Both the position numbers and the translations under genes were made by a program. From contig JAKNDB010000103.1 in assembly GCA_024305405.1 (NCBI GenBank), positions 1,736,001 to 1,800,000 of the forward strand: a DNA stretch of 64,000 bases, in the 5' to 3' direction. The stretch comes from Dirofilaria immitis (lineage: Eukaryota > Nematoda > Chromadorea > Rhabditida > Onchocercidae). Of this stretch, positions 1 through 13,708 are shown one piece after another. Positions within the stretch are counted from its first letter, which is position 1. The number at the start of each line of letters is the position of its first letter. The notes beneath the pieces are model-generated. The model was given only the letters and a program-made list of their open reading frames with translations, was not told the DNA's origin and did no database searches.

Positions 1-1594
1 TCCAGAAAATATTTCTTTCTTCGAAAAACAAAAGTCGTAAATACATATATGTATACATACATCTTTTTCTTGGCTTCAATAATAAAGCTTTGACCTACTG
101 CTGATCTCTAAATCTAAAATGGAAACGAAGCTTACGAGAATTTAGACTTAAGCATTGGACAGTATTTCCAGGTTAGAAGATAATCGATTAAAGATGCTAT
201 TAAAAAGTTTTAATTAAAGCCAAGGAAAAAAATTTTTATTTTGATCTAATATAATAAGATAAATAAACAGCTTCTTCGCTTCTTAATTTTTATTATCTGA
301 TTTGTTGAACTAATGAAACTTCATTGTAAGCCAAAAAATTGATCTTTTATCTTTTTCTTTTTCAATCGATTTTTGCATTTGCATTATTTCGGAGCTATCA
401 TTTTAATGCATTTGGAAATCATCCAAAATAAACGTAATATATTAATAGATTATTCCTATCAATCATAATCGATATAGGAATTAGTTCTGACGGAGTATTA
501 GAATTGAACAAGCCTTATAAAATGAATGATTTTAAGAATGATATAAATTAAAAATCACAGAAATTATCACATATGATGATAAATCCGTAAAATATATTTC
601 AACGTATCAAAATCATTTAAGTGATACGATATTAAAAATGATCAATCTAATTTACATTTGTTTCTACTTTAAATGTTATTTTTATTAAATTCAGTTTTCA
701 AATTTGGTTGGTTCATTAAAATAATAGAATTATTTCCTATTCCTATTTTTATCATTTTTTACTTTAAAAAGAAAACTGGAAGAATTGAATTGAATACTTT
801 TACTGAATAAAATTCATTTATTCGTTATAGAAAAAAATTGAAGAATTAAAAATTTGAAAAAATTAAATTTAGATGGAAGAAATCAAGTTTAAATTATTGT
901 CCTAAATAAAGTATGCCATAAAAGAATCCCTAAATATTTTAATCATTTTTTGTCCTTTCAAAAATTAGGTATCTTATTTTTTATTTATTCATAAAAATAT
1001 CAACAATGATTTACAATGAATAAGAACTGACATTCAAGATGATAAAAATAAACATTCATCCTATGTTTATTTTAAAATGATGCGAATTACTAATTTACGA
1101 TATCATTGAAATAATTAAATCATTCTTCTTCATATTGTTATCACGAAGAAATTGATAATAGTTAAAATAATAACAATGATTCCATCTATATTTATAGAAT
1201 TATTCATAAATATCAATAATTATTTCTCAAAATCTCAAGCATTATTATAATTAAAAAATGTATCTAATAAGATGAAAAATGAGAAAAAAAAAGATGATCA
1301 ATAATCGTAATAAGATAATTTCTTGTATAAATGATCAATCAAAGATGAAAGCTCTAACAGCATCAAAAATTATTTTGCTTATATTCTTAAATTAAAATTT
1401 TTATTATTAAATTTCATAAAGGAAAATTAAGATTTATAAATGAAATTAAATTTACTAGTACCAAAAGAAAAGAAAACATTAACTAACAAAGAATTTTTTA
1501 ATAAACAACTTTTTTATCGGAGTAAAAGCATCCTCTATAAAATGCAAATGCAAATTTTATAAATGAAATAATACAGACGGAAGGATCAACAAAC

Positions 1595-1866
1595 AAAGTT
1601 ATTGAAAATAAACTTCAAAGGATAGTTTAATTAAACATCTGTTTTATGACAAATGAAAATGATAAAGTTATTAAAGTAACTTCAAAGAATTTAGTTTAAT
1701 TAAGCATCTGTTATACGATAAGTGAAAATAATAAAATTATTGACATAATTTGAAAGAACAGTCTAATTAAACGTATGTTTTGTGATAAGTGAAGATAATA
1801 AAGTTACTAAAATAACTTCAAGCAATGATTTAATTGAAATCTATTTTACGATAATTAAAAATGATT
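1595..1866. repeat. Tandem repeat, about 68 bp x 4 copies
   Basis: Four consecutive units of 69, 69, 67 and 67 bp each begin with AAAGTTA or AAAATTA, carry a TTTAATTAA-like core in the middle and end in GAAAATGAT or AAGATAAT variants. The units are diverged but align without large gaps, so this is an old minisatellite array. No open frame runs through the units. Confidence 0.8.
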
Positions 1867-3138
1867 GAATAATTTGTTTGAAATGATATAGTATTGATGT
1901 AACTTAAATTAATCAAACCTATCACTATCACTTGTTAGTGAAGGTCATTTCTTTTCAACCTTTTCACTTTCTTCTGTTTATTTCCACTAGTATATGTACT
2001 TGTTAAACAATATCTTTTCCTTGCAAGTTACAATTGATGATAAATTGCGATAAATGATATTGATATCATCGAATGGCGAATTCGATAAACAATAGTTCTG
2101 TTATTATCTTTTGAAATTTTACAGTAAATTAAAGAAGTTTAATACAAAATCAGAATTTGTTTTATATAATTAAGTAAAAATTCCTTTATTCTAACAGATA
2201 TATAAAATACTTATGATAAGAAGTTCATTTCAAAAATGGCCAAAGACGAATATACCATACCGTCTAAATACGACGATAGATAAATAGAACACAACAGTTC
2301 ATTTCAAAAATTGTCAAAGCCAAATTTACTGTACGAATAATTAAGAGATCGGAAGTAATGATATTTTAATAAAATCAGCTTGGTGGTAATTCATCAAAAT
2401 ATGTGAAGATTGTTACTTATAAATAGAACTTCATGAGTGAATGTAAAATTTACTATTTCAAAACTTCTCAAAAATTTTAATAACATAAAAAGATGTAATT
2501 ACAGCTTTTAATATTACTATATACAATTTTACAATAAATTTATAATAATTTGGACAATTTGAATGATCGTTTGAAAAATCTAAGGAAATGAAAATTGTTA
2601 ATTCGAATTAGAAAGATTCTAAAACAAATATATGCATATATAATGGACTAAATACAAACTAAAGCTATCATTGATTCGAAAAAAAATGATTATAATAATT
2701 TTGATGATAAAATCTTTCTGAATTAAAAATTTATCATGATTTATAGGATCAACATTCAGCAATTTTTATTCAAAACTCATTCAACAATATTATTCAAACA
2801 ATTTTTATTTAAAAGTTCAAAAATTCAAAGAAGTTTTATTTTCTTTTCATACAAATTCAATAATAATGAAGAAGAAGTAGAAGAAAGAAAATCAATAATA
2901 ATCTGAAATTTCTAATCATAACCTAAAATCCTTGATTATATATGAAAAAGAGAATTTTTAATAGAAATAGTAAATATTAAAGAAAAGTAATAAGAAATAT
3001 AAGCAACTTTTTCTTCATATCAATGATGTCACAATAAGTATTAATATAGTAAAATCTCTAAGATAAATGTGCATAAACATCGATAATTTCATTTCTCTCT
3101 TGCAATCATCCTTTCAAAATGCTAACTAACTTTACAAA

Positions 3139-3290
3139 TGATTCATACATATATATATATATATATATTTATTTCCCTTCTTTTCAATCCAATGTTTCAA
3201 ATAAATTTTTCAAGTACTTATTGGAATTTAATTCTCGAAATGTAGCCAGAAAGAGAGAGAGAGAGGGAGGGACAGATAGACAGAGAGAGA
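3139..3290. repeat. TA and GA microsatellite cluster
   Basis: A TA dinucleotide run lies near 3147-3168, and a purine-rich GAGA tract near 3250-3290. A 65-residue open frame across the region is produced by these simple repeats and is not a gene. Confidence 0.8.
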
Positions 3291-4367
3291 GAATCATAAA
3301 CAAGGAAGATAAATAAAGATAAAATATTTGAATGCCATATTTAAAAATATACAAACATACAAATAATTAAAAACATTCTATTAAAATTATAAAAATATTC
3401 TTCGGAGATTTTTCAATTATAAATCCATAAAAAGTTGTAATATCTATTTTCATTAAAATCATATAAACTTTTAGACTGTAAGAAATATATCTGCAACAAT
3501 AATATTTAACAGCATTTTATCACAATTAAACTTTTCTAAAATATTTATTCGAAAATTTATTTTCAGATATAAAACATAAATCTATATGCAATTATAATAC
3601 CTAATTTTGTTAAAGCTATACGATCCTTTAGGGTCTAAGATTCGAAATATACATGCAATATTGAGAAATAAATAACCAATAATTTAGGCTTTAGGAATCT
3701 TTGAAGACGTCAAGATTTTACTCATAAACTACTTCTTACATAAATTCTAGTTGTAATAGCAGTAATAGTAGTAATAATAATATAAGTTGAGAGGGTTAGT
3801 TGCATTGGTCATCAATTATTATCATTTAAGAATTTTACATATGGTATGATATGATATGATTGCTGTATTCTTTCCATCGATTTATTTCAAACTTTTATTA
3901 TCGCTCATTTTTAGCAAATATCAATCAATGGTGTGAATAATCATCATCACATATAACACAAAGATAGACTAAACAAATGCAAATAACAATGAATTTGCAT
4001 TATTTCACTACCGAAATTCGATCTTTCCAAATTGATTCTATTGATTCATCGATATCACACATTTCCATTTCTAAACTGATATATGTATCTTAATTTTTAT
4101 GTACAATCCTTTTTTTCTTTTTATTTGCTATTAATGATTCGGCATATTTTAGTATAAAACTAAAATAAATCGATTCCATTAACAAATAATTTTTATTATT
4201 TAAATAAAAATTTTGTACGAATATTCAGCTGAAAAATGGGAGAAAAAAAAGTGGTATGATAGGAATAGTATAATAAAATAAATAATTGATCCATCGAAAA
4301 AATAATTCAAAATTTAATTCCTAATTGTTATTTCATTCAATGAGTATAGTGGAATAGGAAATTTTCT

Positions 4368-4485
4368 AATGTTTAAAAATTTATTGAAATTTCTTCTGAT
4401 GCTCAGAAATTTATTGAAATTTTGCAACTCCCTAATTCCCAGGAATTTCTTGAAACTCTTGAATGTTTACAAATTTATTTGAAAT
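4368..4485. repeat. Imperfect tandem repeat, about 35 bp unit
   Basis: The motif AAATTTATTGAAATT recurs three to four times at roughly 35-bp spacing in degenerate form, with related TTTCTTGAAACTC and TTTATTTGAAATTC units at the end. It is an old degenerate array. Confidence 0.55.
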
Positions 4486-5165
4486 TCAAAATGAGATTGC
4501 CTCACCATCCTAATTAATTACATGTCATTCATCACTAATAGTGAACAGTGATGATCAATTTGGATTGCCCATTATTATTTACAACATTTTCTAATCAATG
4601 AATAAATTATTTTCAATTATTAAGATTGAAATTTAAAAATTCAAATAAAAATTTTAAACTAATATTAAATTTAGGAATGGCTAACAGTAAAGGTATAAGC
4701 AATTAAATTCATTTCAAATTTTACCGTTGCTGTATATGTATATGACTAAATGTTAATGCCAAAATGATTCTTTAAAGAAAGCATTTTGCACTTTTATCTA
4801 AAATTCAAACTCGTTTGGAGCAGAAAAAAACCTGCAAGTTTTTTTTTTGTTTTAGATGTATTTCATTTTATAGTTTTCGATCGTTTTATACAAATTGAAA
4901 AGAGTTAGTTTTTTATTAAAATTAAAAAGAATAAGATAGAATAGAATATTGTTTAACATTTGAACAAAAGATTGAAAAAGTTTTTGGAGGAATAGTGAAT
5001 GAGAGAAGATGGAAAAGTTTTAGAATGGATCATAATTAGATAGGAATTCCGGATGATAGGATAAGCCGTATAGGATGATCTAACAAAGCGTAGATTGGTC
5101 CATTCAAATTTCAATTAATTCGTTATAACACATTAAAAAAAAGTGGAAAAAAGCGGACAGACAAT

Positions 5166-5204
5166 TATGATTGGCTATTATATATCAATGCCAATTATGA
5201 TTGG

Positions 5205-5248
<44 letters not shown>
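5166..5248. repeat. TA microsatellite flanked by a duplicated 17-mer
   Basis: The 17-mer CAATTATGATTGGCTAT occurs twice about 30 bp apart, and the second copy runs into an uninterrupted TA run of about 40 bp. This is a classic hypervariable microsatellite. Confidence 0.85.
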
Positions 5249-5252
<4 letters not shown>

Positions 5253-8139
5253 CCACTGTTATACATAAAACTTTTCAAATATTAATATTTTAATTTATAA
5301 AATGATATTTTCAAAAAAATGAATTTTATAAATTGCGAAATAAATTTTCAAAATAAATAAAATTTAAAATACTTTTAAATGTAAAATATTAATATTTTAA
5401 TTTATAAAATTATATAAATTGGCAAATTTTTCAATAAAATTTAAAAAATATTCAACATTTTGATTTTTTTTCTTTAAAAGAGAAAATTTTAGATATCAAG
5501 ATAAGAAGGGATGCAAAGTAATTTTTTTTCTTTTTTTTTTAATTACAAATACACTCAAAAGCAGTGGAGGAAAAATTATTTTAAATGAATATTTCTCAAA
5601 AAAAAACGATGAAATGGAATAATGGAAAAAAAGAAAAGCATTTCAAGAATTTACATTTGAAAATTGAATTAAGAATATGTGAAGATTAATTAAAATAGTA
5701 AGTAATTAATTGATAAAATGAAAAAAGAAAAAAAGGGAAAATATTGCGCTAATTATAAGGAAAAGAGCTAAATAAAAAGATAAGAAAATTTATGTTAGAA
5801 ATTACTAATAACATTATTTGACATTACTAGAATGACCTTTTCCTGTTGTTGTCATTGCAGTTCCAATGATTATCACTACAACTGCTACAATCGATAATTT
5901 TCATCGATAACTTCAAAATTTATGCTGCCTATCTGATCTTCATCTTAACCATATGACATTTACATTTACATTACAACAAAATGGCTCATGTATTCAATAA
6001 TACCCAAACTGAAATAAATCAAAAGAAGCAAAAAGTCTCAATTTAAACTTTCCTAATCGTATATAGTAATAAGTATCAATAGCTCAGCAAAATTAAGCAA
6101 TAAAAGAATGTAATATGTTGACATCTTTAAACAAACTAAGAAACTCAATGGGTAAGTATCTTGAATTTGAATTAAAAAAAAAAAAAAAACGAAGAGCTGT
6201 TAGGTTTTATAAAGGATTTAGCTAATTTTGGCCAAGTATTAATTTCTCAAATCTAAAGGAAACAATCCATTGCTAATTTCTATTAAAAACTTAGTCATTT
6301 TAAACTAATTATATAGGCTTATGAAATAAATTCAGAATAAAAGAGTGTTTTGATTAATTAAATATGCTCGAATATTTATCATATCGAGATTGGCAGAAGA
6401 GATGTTTAACTTCAGCGAAATATTTGAATGATATTCAATTGTACGAATGATATTCAACTTTAGTAGTAGGATATTTGAAGAATCGAACATAAATTAATTA
6501 ATAATATTCATAGAATCCGTTTTAGATTCTATGTGAAGCAACGATTCTTATCGCTGACAAAAATCAATCACAAATAAATGTTGACAAATTTAACAGTAAA
6601 AACATAAAAATTTATATATCAATGAAATGTTGATTCGTAAAAAAATTTTTTCATTTTTGAATGATAAAAATAAAAGAATAAGAAATGATTAGCAGAGAGA
6701 AAATAAACGAGAAAAGAAGAAATAATTTTAATTTTATGCAAAGTTAAGTTTCAAAAGAATTGGAAATTTTCTTTCTTTTTTTGGTTAAATGTGCAAATAA
6801 ATTTTGAGTTCCATTAAGAAATGTTACGAAATTAATTGAAAATGAAAAAGTAAAGAAATTTTTCAATAGAAAAAGCAATTAAAAATTAGAGAAAATATAA
6901 CATAAAAAGTTTGAAAATGATGATTTCAATGAATGAACATAAAGAGTTGTTGCCTATATATTTTAAAGGTCTATAACCTATCCACCAAAATATATCTTTC
7001 ATATAAATCTTTCTTTTTTTTTTATCGGTATGAATCAGTTTTTTTAAACTTTATACGGCGCCATTTTTCATTTTTGAAAACAGAATTAAGAGTGTTTTTT
7101 TTGAAATATTTTAGTGAATAACACTTTTGCTGATTTTACAATATCAATGAATTCAAATTTACCTTTCCGTCAAATAGAGAAAATGAAATTCTTGAATATT
7201 ATATCTACGCCAAATTGAGGATTTATTCTATAACATAGTGTTATTATCACTTCATTCGAAACATAATATAACTTATCAACTTATCATTATAATTACATTA
7301 CAGAACTAAAAGTTATGAACTAAAGGGCAGAAAGTAGCAGGAGTATCAATCAGTTACTTTCAACAATTAATTTTCCTAATTTGTAATCTAATTCATAACT
7401 TAAATAATAAATCTTAGAACAAATGGAATAAAACATAAGCATGCATTTGTGATGAAAAGTAATACAGTTTAAAATGCTGAATTTAATTTTCTCATTTCTT
7501 ACTTGAATTACATTTTAGATTAGACAAGAATTAATAAGAAAAAATGGCCTAGTTATTTAACATACGCATGATATAGGAAATATTTTAAAATTCAATTCCT
7601 CCAAAATTTCTTTGTTAAAAAATAATAAGAAAGAAAATTCCCAATAAACAATCTATAAAAAAACAAAAATTTTTAATAAGAAAAATTTCAAATAAAAACA
7701 AAGAAAAGTGCTATTCGCATTGCAAAATGAAAATAAATAAAAAACTCCCATAAAGTTTTCATATAATTACAATAATTAATACTTAATAAACTTTTTGACA
7801 ATTAATTAATTAGCATTACATAATTAAGTAAGTTTATTCAGTAACAATTAATAATATGAAATATCGTCAAATTATTTGTTTATTTTATCAAAGAATTTTA
7901 TTGAAATACTACATAATTCATTAGCATTTATGAGAAAGTATTAAAAGAAAAGACATTATTTACGAAACTATCTAATAATATAATAATCATTTATGATTTT
8001 TAATGAGATACTGCATAATAGCAAATAATTTTTAATGGGATACAGCAGGATGTCAAATAACGGGACTTTTTTTTTAGATGAAATATAAAATGCGACAATT
8101 TAAATCACTAATGATAACAATATAGCAATTCTGTTGCTA

Positions 8140-8156
8140 TTATTGCGTTATTATTA

Positions 8157-8187
<31 letters not shown>

Positions 8188-8190
8188 TAC
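8140..8190. repeat. TTA trinucleotide repeat
   Basis: A run of about eight ATT/TTA triplets is followed by interrupted ATC and ATT triplets. It is a simple repeat without coding support. Confidence 0.75.
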
Positions 8191-9955
8191 TATTGCAATT
8201 ATTGTTACCATTAGGACAATAACATAATTAGCAAACCAATATCATTGCCATAATTATCATATTAATGCAAATTCTATCATACTTGCACCATTATATAATC
8301 ATTACTATTAAAAATGATACAACATCACTTATCATCACTCATCACCATTACTTTAGCCATAAATTATTATCACAAAATATTAAACTGCTTCCGTTAAAAT
8401 TTATCATTTTATCACATGGATATAAAAATGTTTTTTTTCAATGAAATACTATTATCTTCCACACTGAATTTAAAATGAAATGTCTATTTACGTTAAATGA
8501 TCTAAAGGATTTTCCATTTTGTACAATATATCATCGTGATTACTCGAATATTATAAATTTCGAATGGAATTATAAAATAATCTTTCATGTAGTATCGCAA
8601 TAATTATTTAAAAAGATGCAATAAACGTGTGTTCAAAAACAGATTATAAACATATCCTACGTTAGTACGAGAAAAAAACACTGGTACTAAATTATCGAAA
8701 TTTGAATAATAAGTCTTATCAGTAGTTTAGAATCAATAATAAACATTAAATACTAATAATAAGATATAAACATTGCAAACTTTTGAGCTATTCAACTAAA
8801 AATCTTAATGCCCACTTGATGATAATGTTTGAAGTTATGAAGGAAATAATTGAAGCCTGAACAGTAAGGATGGAAAGTTCCTCAAAAATTTCATTTAATA
8901 CTGCGATTTCTTCAAACAAAAATATGTTATTAAAATGATATGATTAATAGGATAACAGAATATTATCAAATAAACTGAGAAACATTACCGATAAAGTTGT
9001 AAGTTTCATATAATGGAAAGTATAGTAAAAGATTTTTGATGAAAATGGTAAACAAAGAGAAATTATACAAAAACCATTATCGATATCAATAATAGATAGC
9101 AAAAATTGAATTCATTTTGGGCATCAATAAATGTCTTCCATTTTTTTAGGTTAGAATGAGGAGGGTTCTAATTGGACAATGGAATCTGAATAAAAATGAT
9201 CGTAAGGTCATCAACTGACATGCAAATGAGGAGCAAACCCTTTGCTTCCATACTTTTTTTTTTCAATGAGCCATTTTAACAATAGAGAAATCTAATATTT
9301 TATAGGCTTTTTTGTCTTTTCCTTTCAATACTGTTATTATTACAAGTTATTATTTTTAAGTTAAATGAAGAAGCCATTTCATTCAGAAAATTTGGCACCT
9401 AATTTTGTATTATTAAAATAATTTATTTCTGAATATATGAATGAAAAAGAAATAATCTTCCAATCTAATGATATATATTTTTCGCATAATCGAATAATAG
9501 TAATTTTTCGAGAATGGAATTGAATCACAGATTGATTACTAAAATTTTATAATAGAAGGTCAAGAGTCAAAGGTTAGAGATATATGCATATATAATATTT
9601 AATATTCTGATATATTTTATATTAAAGAAATTGATAAAATTTGCATAATTTTTAATAATATAAAAATGAGATTCAATAGATAAGTGAAACATAAGTAAAA
9701 TGAAGAAAAGCTTCTAAATTTTTCAATCTTTTCTCGATTCTAATTTTAATATTTATCATCAAATGAAAAGTAAACAACATCCAAAAATATTTTATAAACT
9801 GGTAAAGAGAGAAAGAAACATATATATAGAAAAAGGATAGAGGGAGACAAATTGTGGACGGTAGAACAAAAAGATCGAATATAAATTGATGATCCTTGGT
9901 CGAATGTCCACTATACATATGTACCTACGTACACATATGTACATACATATACATT

Positions 9956-10015
9956 GAGAGAGAGAGAGAGAAAGAGAAAGAGGGGAAAAAGAGAGAGAGA
10001 GAGAAAGAGAGAGAG
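9956..10015. repeat. GA-rich purine tract
   Basis: About 60 bp of almost pure purine on the plus strand (GAGAGA with AAAGAG and GGGGAAAAA interruptions). A polypurine tract of this length can form unusual structures and will be length-polymorphic. Confidence 0.85.
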
Positions 10016-13000
10016 TTATCTACACAGCGTGGATCGTGTCATATGACAAGGTATTGTCATATGGATGGAAAGGTTAGCTTGAAGTAGTATTGGATGAAGA
10101 GAGATGAGTGGGTGGATATGCGACATTGTCTAGACATCCATTTATCCATCCTTTTAACACATCGAAACATCCCTTTACACGCTGGCGGATTTTATGCAAC
10201 GATTGGTCATCGTAAGGTCAGTGGTCATTTGCTATTTGTAACAAGACATATGAAATAATAACGTGACCTGTCATCAGAAATGCTCATTGGTCATTGGCTA
10301 ATATGATAAGCTATATGAAATAATAGTACGAAATTTATTATATTAATAAGATCATGATTGCTCTGCAAAGAATTTACGTATTTAAGATGATTGCCATTTC
10401 TCCTGGTCTTCCTCGGAATTTTGGAAAGTTTTCTTAGAGTTTTTGATCTACGGAATTTTCTCGAGATTTCTTTAGAGTTAGAAACAGAACATGTTGTAAG
10501 TGTCAAGTTCTCGAAATTGAAAAAAAAAGAAGAAAAACGATGAACTTAGACATATGTGACACATCAGAAGAGCCAAATTCGAAATTTAATAATGAAAATA
10601 AACTTCGTAATTTCTAATTCTGAGCAAATTTAAGTTTTGATATTCTTTATTGTATATGCTCGACAGAATTTCTATTCCTATTTTAAAAAAGTAGAGCTTT
10701 TACAAATCTTCTGATTTTTTCAATTAATCTTATCCACCTCGATGAGGATGGTTATATATTGATAATGTATCGATTACCTTTGATAGAACTGTTATCTGTC
10801 AAAATGATGAACAAGCAGTTTTCAACTTTGCCACTGTAAAATTTCACGAGCAAATATGTAGTAAATATTATTTGCATCTCACAATATCTATTATTAAATT
10901 CAATTGAATTTTTATGGCGATATTTGTTGAAAAGAAGAATAGAAAAACAACCATCAAATTATGCAAACATTGCAATACTGCAAAATAAGCAATCATCTGA
11001 AATCGATGAATGGAAATTTATTTAATGAATATTCGAATGATTTATTCTAAAGACATTAGAAAATTAAATACTTAAGGTCAGATAATAACACTTTTGATTC
11101 AAATCCTCATTCGATATAAGCATAAAAGAATCTTGGGAATTCAATTAATAATAGTTTATTCCATATCTCAGATCATTTTTCCAATCATTCCTAGTTCTTG
11201 AGATAAATGATCAACTTGAAATCAGAATTTTGAAAATTTTGGAGAAATATTCTTGACTATTAAAATGGTTTAAATATTAAAAGGGAAGCGGAACAAGGAA
11301 AAGTAAAAGCATTCAATCGTTACATACCTCGCTAAGATTTCTCCACAAATTCGTAACTGATATCTAATCGCAGATTCATTTAAATAGACATTTTCGAAGA
11401 TCAAATTACCAATAATGCTGCACTCCCTATATATTCCGATTTCCATCAGATTCTTTTCATCTCTATCTATCCATACGAATGGTACTTTTTAAATTCAAAT
11501 AGAAAAGGTATTCAAATAAACTAAACAAATCAGATCATCTGCGAATATTAACAATGAATTTAAGCGTCTTCACATCATGATAAGATTAAGCAATTTCAGA
11601 TTCTTAATAAGGAAATTCACACAACTCAGTTCCATTTCTAATACTTGTTACTAATATACAATTTTCGTTGTCAAAATTCCATATCGAAGCTCACGATGGG
11701 GAAAAAAAACCTCAGCATTTAGATTGAAATTTTACTTCCAAATAAAAGAACAAATATCGAATTTAAGATGCTACCATTTTGTTCGGCAAAAATCCCAAGC
11801 TCACTTCATCCCTTTAAACCGATCAAGAAATAGCACTTGAAAATAAACATAAAATTCTGATATATGAAGTTTCCTTGGTCCATCAAAAATGACCCAAACC
11901 TTCATAATTTTTCAGTTACTTGAAAATCTTTATCTGGGTTGATTATACCTTTGCTAAGTGCTCGAAAGTTGTGGTGCTAATTAGCACAGAAAGTATATTT
12001 GCATACTTATTAAAGACTTGAAATTTATTATCATACAAGATTGGCAGAAAGAACATCCTTATGAAACCACAAAGACATGAGAAAATAGTATTTCTTCGAC
12101 AAGAAAGCAATTAAATAAAACTTTTAAAACAAACTGAAAGAACTTTTTCTAAATCTAATAAAAAAACTACTCTGAAAGCCTGAAAAATAAAGCTAAATAA
12201 ATCTGACCCAAAACTAACATAAAATTCTTCATTACTGCCATTCTTAAATCCGAAAAATATATAGATATACTTTTCATATTCTCTTCACATACAAAAATAG
12301 CCGATCTTTTCAGAGCTGTCCATTTGCAAAATATAAAAATTGAAACAATCTTCCATGGGTAATTTTGAAAATATCTTCCCTTTTAAAATAATATATAATT
12401 TGCATTATCATTCTTTCTCTCATGAATTACTTTAGTGGGATGGCAGAAAAGAAATTCAAATGAAAATATGAGAAAAATACAAAATAAATATATAAAAAGT
12501 TCGTGGTTGAATGTGGAAGAGATACCCGCAAATACGACTATTTAGAAAGAGAAAGGAAAGAGAGAGAGGGAGAGAGAAAAGATCTTTGAAAATGATTCTC
12601 GAAATGATCAATAGATCTCCCTCTAAATTTCATGCTCTTCCATACTTACCAAAAATCACTTATCATTTACATTTGATCGAACAGAAGCGAATGAAGCATA
12701 CATACTATCAATATTAAAAACTAGCATTTAAAAAATAATACATATATATCAAATAAAGCAATATACATGAATATTTTCGATAAAAAATAATATAGCACAA
12801 TGAAAAAATATTTTGGAATATTTCCGAGTTCCGAATGATTTATAAAAAAACTCTGAAACTTTAAGGAAGCAGCAAATTATTATTTACATTTAAACTTTAG
12901 ATAGAATGCTTTTTAAAGTTGGTAATTTCTTTCCGAGAGAATAAATCTGATCGGTATTCAGCGGAATGTTTGAATGCTTTTGTCAAGAAGACCGAGAAAC

Positions 13001-13708
13001 ATCACGAGTTACATCCAACTGCTGCAACTGAGTTTGTAGGAAATCGATTCGACTATCTTTCCAATGGATTTCATATCGCAAACTCTCTATATCTTGCTGA
13101 AAAAAAGCAAAAGTTGACAAGAAACTGGTCAAGCTCGAATTTATTCAAAAGAATAGTCTATTTTCAATCAAACCCATAGCTTCATAAAATTCTTGCCGAA
13201 ATTTCATTTAAGAGTTCTAAATTCTAATAAATAATGGACAAAGATTGCAATGTGCATTGAAATATAAGAATAAGCATGCGTTAAAATGTGAAGATATGGA
13301 ATCCTTCCCGTTAAAGAAATTAAACATTAAATGATTATCAAAAACAAAATGACTAATGGAAAGCAAAAGTGAATAACTAAGAATGAATGCAAAAGTGAAG
13401 GCAGAATTAAACATGCATTAAAAACAAATTGATAAACAATTTAAGATAAAGAAGAAATAAATCAAAGAATTTCAACAAGGACTTCATTTCTCCTAACTCT
13501 TAAATTTCTCAAAAAAAAAACAACCACTATTGGCTAAAAATTCCGGCATGTCGAAAATAGTATGTAGGAATATGAAGTTGATTTCGAGTTCTGAATCTTC
13601 CATAAGAAAGGAATCATAAAACAAAAGAAATAAGTGAAACAAAATTTTTTTAAATTATATTACATAAACAAGGAGTTTCGCGAGATCCAAAGGCCAGAGC
13701 TTGCGACA

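Larger units (their letters stand above)
1..13708. other. Gene-free AT-rich region with simple and tandem repeats
   Basis: No stretch here gave a protein I recognise, nor an exon series with matching splice phases. Open frames are short and mostly translate microsatellites (TA and GA runs near 3139-3290, GA runs near 9956-10015). The clearest structures are a four-copy tandem repeat of 67-69 bp at 1595-1866, imperfect direct repeats near 2220-2335 and 4368-4485, and a TA run at 5206-5248. One short open frame at 12919-13179 (plus) has fairly protein-like codons but begins at TTG, has no recognisable domain and lies downstream of the coronin 3' end. I do not call it a gene. Regulatory sites may be present but none can be supported from sequence alone. 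Confidence 0.6.

Noticed and set aside
9896..10087. Plus-strand open frame of 63 codons rich in Glu/Arg/Lys
   Set aside because: It is the translation of a GA microsatellite; there is no independent coding signal.
12919..13179. 86-codon plus-strand frame with fairly balanced codons
   Set aside because: It begins at TTG, has no recognisable domain, no fitting neighbour exon, and lies in the 3' flank of coronin on the opposite strand. Not enough to call a gene.
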